NCBI GenBank assembly: GCA_030833315.1
Contig: JAURHM010000008.1
Coordinates: forward strand, 1-64,000
Direction: 5' to 3'
Length of the DNA stretch: 64,000 bases
Source of the DNA: Burkholderiales bacterium
GTDB taxonomy: Bacteria; Pseudomonadota; Gammaproteobacteria; Burkholderiales; SG8-41
The notes below the pieces were generated by a model that was not told the DNA's origin, did no database searches, and was given only the letters and a program-made list of their open reading frames with translations. Position numbers and translations under genes: made by a program. This document shows, one piece after another, positions 7,954 to 15,268 of the stretch. Position 1 is the first letter of the stretch. Every line of letters begins with the position of its first letter.

Positions 7954-8814
7954 TTAGCCACAGGCCAATGTAGAGTCCGGGGTTAAATTACCTGAATTTC
8001 GTTGTGCTGCAAACTCCGCTGGGGTGAGATAGCCGAGCGCACTATGCGGCCGGCTGTGGTTGTAATCCTTGCGCCATGCGGCGATACGGGCTCTGGCCTC
8101 ATGCAGCGTTGAGAACCAGTTGTCGTTAAGGCACTCATCGCGGAAGCGGCCGTTAAAACTCTCTATATAAGCGTTTTGCGTCGGCTTGCCGGGCTGGATG
8201 AAGGCCAGCTTGACCCCGTTTCGATATGCCCAGGCATCCAGCGCCAGGCTGGTGAACTCAGGACCGTTGTCGACCCGGATCACCGGTGGCAGGCCACGTT
8301 GAGCAGCCAACTGGTCCAGGAAACGAGCTACCCGGCTGCCTGACAGTGACGTATCCACCTCGATGGCCACGCTTTCCTTGCTGAAGTCATCCACAATGGC
8401 CAGGCAGCGAATCCGCCGCCCATCAGACAGGCCGTCATGCACAAAGTCCATCGACCATACCTGATTCACCGCACGGGCCATTAACGGCATTGACCGTTCG
8501 GTCGGCCCTATACGTTTGCGCCGGCGCTTACGCACAGACAGGTCGGCTGCGCGATAGAGGCGATGCACTCGCTTGACGTTCACTGGCCATCCCTCCCGGC
8601 GCAGCATGATATGGATTCGCCGATAGCCAAAGCGGCGACGCTCGGCGGCCAGTGTCTCAATCCGTCTCCGCAACTCGCCGTTGCCATCAGGACGTGCCCG
8701 GTAGCGCGCCACCGAGGTCGAGATGTGCATCAGCCCGCAGGCGCGTCGCAGGGAGATTGGGGTAGCCGCCATCGCCAGATCCACACCCTCACGCCGCTGC
8801 TGCGGGCTCACCAC
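7954..8814 (-). CDS. IS3-family transposase OrfB (DDE integrase domain)
   Basis: The product has 286 residues. It has an N-terminal HTH_21-like helical region (R-R-R-F-G-Y-R-R-I motif) and then the rve integrase core. The core has the DDE residues in W-S-M-D-F-V, V-D-N-G-P-E-F and the final Glu in N-A-Y-I-E-S-F-N-G, with the C-terminal [18 protein letters not shown] typical of the family. It is made mainly as an OrfAB fusion by -1 frameshifting; the nominal GTG start at 8814 lies in the overlap with orfA. All catalytic residues are present, so the element may be active. Confidence 0.93.
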   Translation of the reverse strand: MVSPQQRREGVDLAMAATPISLRRACGLMHISTSVARYRARPDGNGELRRRIETLAAERRRFGYRRIHIMLRREGWPVNVKRVHRLYRAADLSVRKRRRKRIGPTERSMPLMARAVNQVWSMDFVHDGLSDGRRIRCLAIVDDFSKESVAIEVDTSLSGSRVARFLDQLAAQRGLPPVIRVDNGPEFTSLALDAWAYRNGVKLAFIQPGKPTQNAYIESFNGRFRDECLNDNWFSTLHEARARIAAWRKDYNHSRPHSALGYLTPAEFAAQRNSGNLTPDSTLACG

Positions 8815-9071
8815 TTTTTTGCGAGCACTGCCTTCAGGGCTTCGTTGTCGAGCATCGCATCGGCCAGCAGCTTCTTCAGTCGGCCGTTCTCGTCTTCCAG
8901 GGCCTTGAGTCGCTTGGCGTCAGAAACATCCATGCCGCCAAACTTCGCCTTCCACTTGTAATACGAGGCGTCCGAGAACCCGTGTTTCCGGCACAACTCC
9001 TGCACTGATACCCCCACATCGGCTTCCTTCAAGAACCCGATGATTTGCTCTTCCGTAAAACGCTTCTTCAT
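8808..9071 (-). CDS. IS3-family transposase OrfA (HTH DNA-binding protein)
   Basis: The product has 87 residues. It starts KKRFTEEQIIGFLKEAD, with the helix-turn-helix in the 'VQELCRKHGFSDASYYKWKAKFGG' region and a leucine-zipper-like tail (LKALEDENGRLKKLLAD), the standard architecture of OrfA in the IS3 family. It binds the element's terminal repeats and, fused to OrfB by frameshifting, forms the transposase. Confidence 0.93.
   Translation of the reverse strand: MKKRFTEEQIIGFLKEADVGVSVQELCRKHGFSDASYYKWKAKFGGMDVSDAKRLKALEDENGRLKKLLADAMLDNEALKAVLAKKW
8814..8820 (-). other. Programmed -1 frameshift slippery heptamer (A6G) in the transposase overlap
   Basis: On the minus strand AAAAAAG occurs at the end of orfA, inside the orfA/orfB overlap, at the place where IS3-family elements shift -1 to make OrfAB. 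Confidence 0.7.
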
Positions 9072-9135
9072 GTCCGACTCCTTTCAGCATAGTCGGACTC
9101 TACACGGCTGTGTAGCTACTCATGGGGGCAGGTCA

Positions 9136-9139
9136 CCGG
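9136..9139. repeat. Target-site duplication CCGG, right copy
   Basis: Partner of the copy at 7933-7936, directly outside the right end of the insertion element. Confidence 0.85.
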
Positions 9140-9840
9140 TGCCACGGCGTTTACGGTGATGTTGTAGAGGGCCAGATCTACGGCCATTGCACGGGTCATC
9201 GCGATAATGCCGCCCTTCGCGGCAGCATAGGCGGCCCGTCCGCTGCTGCCGAGCAGGCCGGAATGCGAAGAAAAATTGACGATGCGTCCGCCGCCCATTT
9301 CGATCATGTCGTGTGCGGCGGCCTGTGCGCAGAGGAAGGTTCCGACGACGTTCACTTCCAGCATCTGATGCAGCGTTGCCAGCGGCGTTTCCAGAAAATG
9401 CTTTTGTGAACCCAGTCCGGCGTTGTTGATCAGGATGTTGGCGGGGCCGAACATCTCACGGGAGTAATCAATCATCGCCTGTACTTCTTCGGGAATGCGG
9501 ATATCGACCTTGGAAGCAGCCGCCCGGCCACCGGCTGCGGTGATTTCGGCGCACACGGCGTGAGCAGACTCTTCGTTGTTGTCGGCCAGCATCACGCTGG
9601 CGCCGGCTGCAGCGAGACGGTGTGCAATGGCGGCGCCGATACCGTTGCCGCTGCCGGTCACGATTGCGGTCTTGTCGGAAAATTGAACAGACATTCACGG
9701 CTCCAGAGGTTGCAGTGTCCGCATCGCGGAATATTGCGATGTCTGATGACAAGATCCAAGGCTAACACGTGCGCTGCGGCTGGTCGCTGTTTGGCTGATC
9801 CGTTATGCTGCATTTTTTGCAACACGCAAGGAAGTTTCAA

Positions 9841-11544
9841 ATGACAAGTTCAGATTCGCAATACGCAGCGCTGTGGCCGCGCGGTCCGCGTCAGGCCAAG
9901 GTCAAGCCGCTGGCCAAACGGCTGGGCACGCTGGAAGGCAAGACCGTGGCTTGGGTCTGGGATTACGTGTTCCGCGGTAACGAGGTCTTTGAGCAACTGG
10001 AGGCCAGCATGCGTGAACGTTATCCCGGCGTGAAATTCCTGCATTGGGATCTGTTCGGTAATACCCACGGCAGCGACGAGCGCAATGTCGTTGCCAATCT
10101 GCCGCAAAAACTCAAAGAACTCGGGGCTGACGCCGTCGTCTCCGGGATGGGTTGTTGAGGGAGCTGTACGCCCGCCGTGTTGCGGGCCAGTGTGGCGGCC
10201 GAATCTGCCGGTATCCCGTCGGCGACGCTGGTGTGTGAGAGCTTCATGACCCTGTCCAAGGCAGCGTCGCAGGGCCTTGGTTATCCCAATATCGCGGTTG
10301 CCCCGGTGCGCGGCCATCCCGGTCTGCAAAGCAAGGATGTGCTGCAGCAGAACGTGCGCGAGCTGACGCTCGATCGTGTGCTCAATGCATTGTTCAAAAT
10401 GCCGGCGGCAGCCACCGTGGGCGGTGAGCCCGGCGCGCGTGATGTGATCTGCAGCGGCACGTTTGACGAGGTCAATGAATATTTCCTCCAGCATGAGCTC
10501 TCCGACGGCCTGCCTATCGTGCCGCCGACTCTGGAAAAGGTGGAAGCCTTCCTGCGTCATACAGATCGCAAAGCCGGTGATGTGCTGGGTGTGATGTTGC
10601 CCGACAACCGTGCAGCGACGGTATGGAGTGTCGCGGTCAACGGCGTGATGGCGGGATGTCGACCGGAATACATGCCGGTGCTGATCGCAGCAGTGGAAGC
10701 CATGGCGGATCATGACTATGGCGTGGAGCACAGCGGCAACACGCCAGGCGGTGACAACCTGATCATTCTCAACGGGCCGGTGATCAAGGCGCTGGGTTTC
10801 AACTACACCCAGGGCGTGATGCGCGACGGTTTTCAGGCCAACACCAGTGTTGGCCGTTTCTGGCGGCTGTATTTGCGTAACGTCGCCGGCTTCCTGCCGC
10901 ACAAGAATGACAAGGCGACCTTCGGCAACACATGGCGGGTTGTTGTTGCCGAAAACGAGGATGTTGTCGCCAAAATCGGCTGGACGCCGAATTGCGCGGA
11001 TTACGGATTTGCTGCGGGCAGCAATGCGCTGTCGGTTGGGCGTTATACCGGCGGCAATCACATCTCGTCGGTTTCCGGTTCCACACCGGAAGAATTGATG
11101 CCCTATATCGCTGATGCCGTGGTGCGCCAGTACTCCTGGCAGATCATGTTCTCGGTGGGGCAGGGCTACGACACGCTGCGGCCGCTGCTGCTGTTGTCAC
11201 CGATCATTGCCGAGACTATTGCCGCCGGCGGCTGGTCCAAGGAGAAGTTCCGTGAGGAACTGTTCAGGCAGGCGCGGATGCCCGCGCGCATGTTCGAAAA
11301 AATTCTCCGCGACTGGACGCAGAAACCGACCTGGAATCTGACCGAGGAGTATCAGGCGGGACGCATTCCGAAAATGTTCTGTGAATCCGCAGATCCGGAG
11401 CGGATGGTGCCGCTGGTGTGGAAGCCGGAGGATTTTCAGGTGGTTGTTACCGGCGACCTGGGACGTAATAGCATTTACGTGTTCGCTCACAACGGTGTGC
11501 TGGGTTTCCCGGTATGCAAGGCCATAAAGGTGCCGGGTCAATAG
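9841..11544 (+). CDS. UGSC-family selenoprotein fused to a second conserved domain; UGA (10156-10158) read as selenocysteine
   Basis: Read through the in-frame TGA, the gene encodes 567 residues. The start ATG 9841 has AAGGAAG upstream. The N-terminal domain (about 1-205) contains GMGC-U106-GSC109, a UxxC redox motif, in an alpha/beta context (VAWVWD strand, ELGADAVVSG strand before the motif). The C-terminal domain (about 208-567) has SDGLPIVPPT, VMAGC273RPEYMPVLIAA and LNGP, and is homologous to the separate protein at 15265-16320. The reading frame on both sides of the TGA is the same and protein similarity to the second UGSC protein (14723-15268) continues straight across it. A hairpin fitting a bacterial SECIS follows. 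Standard calling would give two false genes (9841-10158 and 10177-11544). The enzymatic activity is unknown; the UxxC motif suggests thiol/selenol redox chemistry. Confidence 0.88.
10164..10190 (+). promoter_or_regulatory. Candidate bacterial SECIS element of the fused UGSC gene
   Basis: Starting 5 nt after the UGA, CUG (10164-10166) pairs with CAG (10188-10190), a UAC bulge follows, then a perfect GCCCGC/GCGGGC stem (10170-10175 with 10182-10187) closes a 6-nt loop CGUGUU. The loop begins 17 nt after the UGA and has a G among its first two bases, as in bacterial SECIS elements bound by SelB. It lies within coding sequence. Confidence 0.75.
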
Positions 11545-11556
11545 GCAGAATGGTTA

Positions 11557-11592
11557 AAATGAAAACGGGCGCTGATGCGCCCGTTTTCATTT
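11557..11592. terminator. Bidirectional rho-independent terminator between convergent genes
   Basis: AAATGAAAACGGGCGC, loop TGAT, GCGCCCGTTTTCATTT is a perfect long hairpin with A and T tracts on both sides. It would serve the selenoprotein gene (plus) and the tartrate dehydratase gene (minus). Confidence 0.88.
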
Positions 11593-11603
11593 GTACTGCA
11601 GCG

Positions 11604-12770
11604 TTACTCGCCCAGCTCGCGCATGACCTTGATCAGGTCAGACTTGCCTTCAAAGCCGATGCCCGGCAGTTCCGGCATGGTGATCTTGCCGTTTTCTACG
11701 CGCACGCCGTCCGGGAATCCGCCGTAGGGCTGGAACAGGTCGGGATAACTTTCGTTGCCCCCGAGTCCGAGACCTGCGGCGATGTTCAGCGACATTTGGT
11801 GGCCGCCGTGCGGGATGCAGCGTGACGGCGACCAGCCGGCAATATGCAACTCGCGCAGCGTGCGTTCGTATTCGCACAAGCCGTAGGACAGAGCACAGTC
11901 AAACTGCAGCCAGTCGCGGTCCGGTCGCATGCCGCCGTAACGCAGGAGGTTGCGGGCGTCCTGATGGCTGAACAGATTTTCGCCGGTGGCCATCGGCCCC
12001 GGATAGAACTCTGCGAGTGCAGCTTGCAGCGCGAAATCCAGCGGGTCGCCGACTTCTTCGTACCAGAACAGCGGGTATTGCCGCAACGCTTTGGCATAAG
12101 CGATGCCGGTTTCCAGATCGAAGCGACCGTTGGCGTCAACGGCCAGTTGGGCACTGTTGCCGATCTCGGTCAGCACGGCTTCGATGCGCCGGCAGTCTTC
12201 GGCGAGATCGGCGCCGCCGATTTTCATCTTGACTACGTTGTAGCCGCGGTCGAGATAGCTGCGCATTTCTTTACGCAGCGCCTGCAGATCCTTGCCGGGG
12301 TAGTAATAGCCGCCGGCTGCATAGACAAACACTTTAGGATTGGCAGTGACGCCGTGTTTTTCGGCGAGCAGACGGAACAGCGGCTTGCGCGCGATTTTGG
12401 CGACTGCATCCCAGATCGCCATGTCGAGCGTGCCGACTGCAACCGAACGTTCGCCGTGGCCACCGGGTTTTTCGTTGATCATCATCGCGTTCCAGGCGCG
12501 GTGCGGATCGATATTGCTGCCGCTGTCGTCAAGCAGGCTTTTAGGGTTGGCTTCCAGCAGACGCGGCGCAAAACGCTCCCGGATCAGTCCGCCCTGACCG
12601 TAACGGCCGTTGGAGTTGAAACCGTAGCCGACCACCGTGCGGCCATCGACTTTGACGTCGGTAACCACGGCGACCAGGCTGGTGGTCATTTTGCTGAAAT
12701 CGATATAGGCGTTGCGGATCGGCGAGGCGATCGGCTTGGTGACTTCACGGACATCAACGATACGAACCAT
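11604..12770 (-). CDS. tarD: D-tartrate dehydratase-like enzyme (enolase superfamily)
   Basis: The protein has 388 residues. It is an enolase-superfamily acid sugar dehydratase: a capping domain with KMTTSLVAVVTD and RYGQGGLIRERF, then a barrel with the base K-M-K183, metal ligands D212 (VDANG), E238 (WYEE) and E264 (ATGEN), and the acid His321 in IPHGGH. The pattern and overall sequence closely match what I recall of the Bradyrhizobium D-tartrate dehydratase TarD, which makes oxaloacetate from D-tartrate. It is cytoplasmic. It sits between two Bug-receptor/selenoprotein loci, consistent with an organic-acid use island. Specificity for D-tartrate over another acid is likely but not proven by sequence. 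Confidence 0.85.
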   Translation of the reverse strand: MVRIVDVREVTKPIASPIRNAYIDFSKMTTSLVAVVTDVKVDGRTVVGYGFNSNGRYGQGGLIRERFAPRLLEANPKSLLDDSGSNIDPHRAWNAMMINEKPGGHGERSVAVGTLDMAIWDAVAKIARKPLFRLLAEKHGVTANPKVFVYAAGGYYYPGKDLQALRKEMRSYLDRGYNVVKMKIGGADLAEDCRRIEAVLTEIGNSAQLAVDANGRFDLETGIAYAKALRQYPLFWYEEVGDPLDFALQAALAEFYPGPMATGENLFSHQDARNLLRYGGMRPDRDWLQFDCALSYGLCEYERTLRELHIAGWSPSRCIPHGGHQMSLNIAAGLGLGGNESYPDLFQPYGGFPDGVRVENGKITMPELPGIGFEGKSDLIKVMRELGE

Positions 12771-12839
12771 TCGTGGTTTCCCGGATAAAAAGGTATTGGA
12801 AATTCAGGGTTCAGGCCTTGCCGAAAAGACGCCTGATGA

Positions 12840-13582
12840 TTGCTGGTGATTACCCAAGTTTACACCGGCAGTCAGGTCACTTCGAGCCGTCGCCGTCCTT
12901 ATACGGTCCAGCAGACGCTGCGCGGCAGCGGACACCGCATCCGTGCCCATGAATTGCAGGGGGAGCTGATTTTTCAATGCTGGAACCGCTGGTGCGCATT
13001 GCGCAGAAACAGGCGCGGTATTGCCGGTATCTGGTGATCAATCCGCGCAATGTCGTCAACGTTGATGATGTGGCGCTGGAGAGTTGCGAAAACGCACTGC
13101 TGACAGAGGTCTCCGGCACCCGGTGGATCGGTGCGCGCGCAGTGGAGCTAAACGATATTGCTCTGCTGTCGGGGCTGAATGGCAGCGATCTGGCGATGCT
13201 CGATGCCGAAATGTCCGTTTGCACGACACCGGTCGGCGACTAGCTGATGAGTGCGGGTGACGCCGATGACGGTATTTATCTGCTGATGTCGGGTTCTGTC
13301 GAGGTGCGACTGCCTTCGGGCCCGTGCGGCAAGGGTTCCCGGCTGGATGTGTTCGAGGCGGGCATGAGTTTCAGTGAAATGGGTTTGCTGGATGGCGCGC
13401 CGCGGTCTGCTGATGTCATGGCGCTGGAGCCGGTGAGCTTGCGGGTGCTTGACCGCGCGCTTTTTGACCGTCTGGTGCGCGATCGCCCGGATATCAAGGT
13501 ACGGATGCTGGAGCAGATTGCCCGTCAGCTTTTTTCAAATCCGCGTAAGGCCAATGCCGAGGCTGCGGCTAATAAAGGTTGA
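12840..13582 (+). pseudogene. Decayed C-terminal remnant of a STAS + cyclic-nucleotide-domain protein (SulP transporter or glutaminase type)
   Basis: Three pieces in two frames form one decayed gene end. 12840-12970 encodes TSSRRRPYTVQQTLR...IRAHELQGELIF, the linker and first STAS strand. A frameshift near 12976 then leads to EPLVRIAQKQARYCRYLVINPRNVVNVDD, the next STAS part. The middle of STAS seems deleted before ALESCENALL. After an amber stop (TAG 13241-13243) the same frame continues into a good cNMP domain (GDADDGIYLLMSGSVEVRL, MSFSEMGLLDGAPRSADV). SulP-type transporters and some glutaminases end in STAS plus cNMP domains like this. No transporter or glutaminase domain remains upstream. 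Whether the cNMP part (13247-13582) is still expressed is unknown. Confidence 0.75.
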
Positions 13583-13723
13583 TATGCATCGATTGGTGTA
13601 AGGCGGTTAAGGCGGGACGGCCGGCCGGGTCAGTCCAGATCGTAATGCCCTGGGCCGACTCGCGGCTGCGGCTGCGGTAAGATCAGCGTTCAATCAGACA
13701 ACTCTGCAAGCTTAAGGAAATAA

Positions 13724-14701
13724 ATGGCAATGCATCCGATCCCGTCCACCCTTTTAGCCTCCGCCTTGTTGTTTGGCGTCGTTTCAGCCGTACCGGCAGC
13801 CGATACCTATCCCCAACGTCCGGTCCGGCTGATTATTCCCTATCCGCCAGGCGGTGCCGGAGATATCGTCGGTCGCATGCTGGCCACCAGCCTCAGCGCG
13901 GGGCTGGGCCAGCAGATGGTCAATGACAACCGCGGTGGGGGCGGGCAGGTCATTGCTTCACAGATCGCCGCCTCTGCTCCCCCTGACGGTTATACGCTGT
14001 TCCTTGCCAGCGCGACTCATTCGATCAACCCGGCACTGCGCAACAACCTGCCTTACGACACGCTGAAGGATTTTTTGCCGATAACGCTGGTGGCGGAGTC
14101 GCCGCTGGTGTTCGTGGCGCATCCCTCACTGAAGGTCGGCAGTATCCGTGATTTGATTGCCGCGGCCAAGGCGCAACCGGGTCGCATCAATTACGCGTCA
14201 TCCGGTCCCGGTTCCGGCGGTCACATGTCAGTGGAGCTGCTGCAGTCGATGACCGGTATCAATGTCGTGCATATTCCGTACAAGGGCGCCGGACCAGCGC
14301 TGGTCGATGTGGTGGCCGGGCAGGTGCAGATCATCTGTACCAGTCCCTTGCCATCGATGCCCCATGTGAAAAGCGGTCGCTTGCGCGCACTGGGCATGAC
14401 CAGTCTCGCACGCTCGCCGGCTTACCCTGACATTCCTGCAGTGTCGGAGACAGTTCCCGGTTATCAGTCAACGCTGTGGTATGCGCTGCTGGCGCCGGCG
14501 AAAACGCCGCCGGCCATCATCAAGCGTGTGCATGATGAGACGCTGAAGTCGCTGGCAGCGCCGCAGATGCGCGAGCAGATGCTTGCGCTCGGTGCGACGC
14601 CGGTCGGCAATTCGCCGCAGGAACTGCAGACTTTTATCAGCAAGGAAATCCAGATGTGGACCCGTCTGGTGAAGCAGGCGAACATCCGGCTTGATCCCTG
14701 A
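13724..14701 (+). CDS. Bug-family tripartite tricarboxylate transporter substrate-binding protein (first gene of the second UGSC locus)
   Basis: The protein has 325 residues with a signal peptide ending near PAADT, then YPQRPVRLIIPYPPGGAGDIVGR, the canonical Bug N-terminus. PPDGYTLFLAS, YASSGPGSGGHMSVE and IPYKGAGPALVDVV are also family hallmarks. AAGGAAAT precedes the ATG. It would bind a solute in the periplasm. It is followed after 22 bp by the stand-alone selenoprotein gene and then the partner-domain gene, so the receptor, selenoprotein and partner most likely form one operon and the receptor's ligand may be the pathway substrate or its precursor. Confidence 0.92.
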   Translation: MAMHPIPSTLLASALLFGVVSAVPAADTYPQRPVRLIIPYPPGGAGDIVGRMLATSLSAGLGQQMVNDNRGGGGQVIASQIAASAPPDGYTLFLASATHSINPALRNNLPYDTLKDFLPITLVAESPLVFVAHPSLKVGSIRDLIAAAKAQPGRINYASSGPGSGGHMSVELLQSMTGINVVHIPYKGAGPALVDVVAGQVQIICTSPLPSMPHVKSGRLRALGMTSLARSPAYPDIPAVSETVPGYQSTLWYALLAPAKTPPAIIKRVHDETLKSLAAPQMREQMLALGATPVGNSPQELQTFISKEIQMWTRLVKQANIRLDP

Positions 14702-14722
14702 GTCCTTTTGAATCCGGAAAAC

Positions 14723-15268
14723 ATGATACAAACATTGATACTTTTTGATCCGACGGCGCCGCGCGCCAGTGAGACCGGACCGGTAGCCGCGCAGTCTGCG
14801 CTGCGCGGACTGGCCGGTGCGACGGTGGGTTTCATCGACAACGCAAAACCCAATTTCAATTTTCTTGCTGATGACCTCGCTGAACTGCTGCAGTCACGTT
14901 ACGGCGTGGCGAAGGTGCTCAAGCGCCGCAAGTCTTCGGCTTCACTTCCGGCCGATCCGGCCGTGATCGCAGCCCTGTCGCTTGAATGCGATGTGGTGAT
15001 CGCCGGCTCCGGCGACTGAGGGTCCTGCGCGTCGTGGAGTGTCCACGACAGTGTTGAAGTGACAAGGCAGGGTAAACGCGCCTTGACGGTGTGTTCGACG
15101 GCATTTCAGACGCTCGGTCGTGCCCAGGCCCGTGCACTGGGCAACAGCAATCTGCCCATCGCCGTTATTCCCCATCCCTTCGGCGGACGCAGCCGGGAAG
15201 AGGTGCGCAAAATCGCCGAGCAGTGTGTGGTCGATATCGCCAAACTGCTGGCGGGAGAAAAACCATGA
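14723..15268 (+). CDS. Stand-alone UGSC-family selenoprotein; UGA (15017-15019) read as selenocysteine
   Basis: Read through the in-frame TGA this gives 181 residues. The centre is CDVVIAGSGD-U99-GSC102; downstream the same frame continues with ALTVCSTAFQTLGRAQA and LPIAVIPHPFGG. Both flanks align with the N-terminal domain of the fused selenoprotein at 9841: TVGFID/TVAWVWD, then VVIAGSGD/AVVSGMGC, then LTVCSTAF/ATLVCESF and LPIAVIPHP/PNIAVAPVR. I chose ATG 14723 over the TTG at 14708 because GGAAA lies upstream. The stop overlaps the next gene as ATGA (15265-15268), indicating translational coupling. A strong hairpin follows the UGA. It is probably a cytoplasmic redox protein acting with its neighbour; the reaction is unknown. 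Confidence 0.88.
15031..15049 (+). promoter_or_regulatory. Candidate bacterial SECIS element of the stand-alone UGSC gene
   Basis: GUCGUGGA (15031-15038) and UCCACGAC (15042-15049) form a perfect 8-bp stem with loop GUG. The loop starts 19 nt after the UGA and begins with G, matching the rules for bacterial SECIS hairpins. Stem sequence differs completely from the first gene's hairpin although the geometry is the same, which points to selection on structure. Confidence 0.8.

Larger units (their letters stand above)
7937..9135 (-). mobile_element. IS3-family insertion sequence, IS407-like, 1199 bp
   Basis: The ends are inverted repeats starting TGACCTGCCCCCA on each side (7937 onward, and complementary up to 9135), with further imperfect pairing to TGTAGAGTCCG. 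The element is flanked by a 4-bp direct repeat CCGG (7933-7936 and 9136-9139), as expected for IS407-type members of the IS3 family. It carries two overlapping transposase frames, orfA and orfB, both intact. It has inserted into the SDR gene in the same orientation as that gene. Confidence 0.93.
7718..9694 (-). pseudogene. Short-chain dehydrogenase/reductase gene interrupted by an insertion sequence
   Basis: The 5' part (9694 to 9136) encodes a Rossmann SDR: TGSGNGIG cofactor loop, D-rich DNNEESA segment, NNAG, Ser of the S-S-H-S-G strand and the Y-A-A-A-K active-site motif. After the VNAVAP segment it runs into the insertion element. The 3' part lies beyond the element (7932 to 7718) and restores the canonical SDR tail: [30 protein letters not shown] and the end motif [12 protein letters not shown]. 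Removing the element and one copy of the 4-bp target duplication gives a 257-residue SDR with no other lesion, so the insertion is recent. The gene faces the Bug/hydrolase genes and may have belonged to the same pathway. Confidence 0.92.

Noticed and set aside
9850-11061. Long 403-residue ORF on the minus strand opposite the selenoprotein
   Set aside because: His/Arg-rich shadow of the GC-rich plus-strand gene; no recognisable motif.
10177-11544. Separate gene starting at GTG 10177
   Set aside because: The start would fall within the SECIS hairpin and drop the first half of the UGSC domain; homology to the second UGSC protein continues upstream through the TGA.
13241-13243. Amber codon (TAG) in-frame between two STAS/cNMP pieces as a recoding event (pyrrolysine or suppression)
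   Set aside because: The same gene also has a frameshift and an internal deletion, so ordinary decay explains it; no PylTS context is expected in this kind of organism.
15091-15264. N-terminal extension of the partner-domain gene (frame open from 15091)
   Set aside because: It lies inside the selenoprotein gene in another frame; the ATG at 15265 with ATGA overlap is the natural start and matches the fused homologue's domain start.
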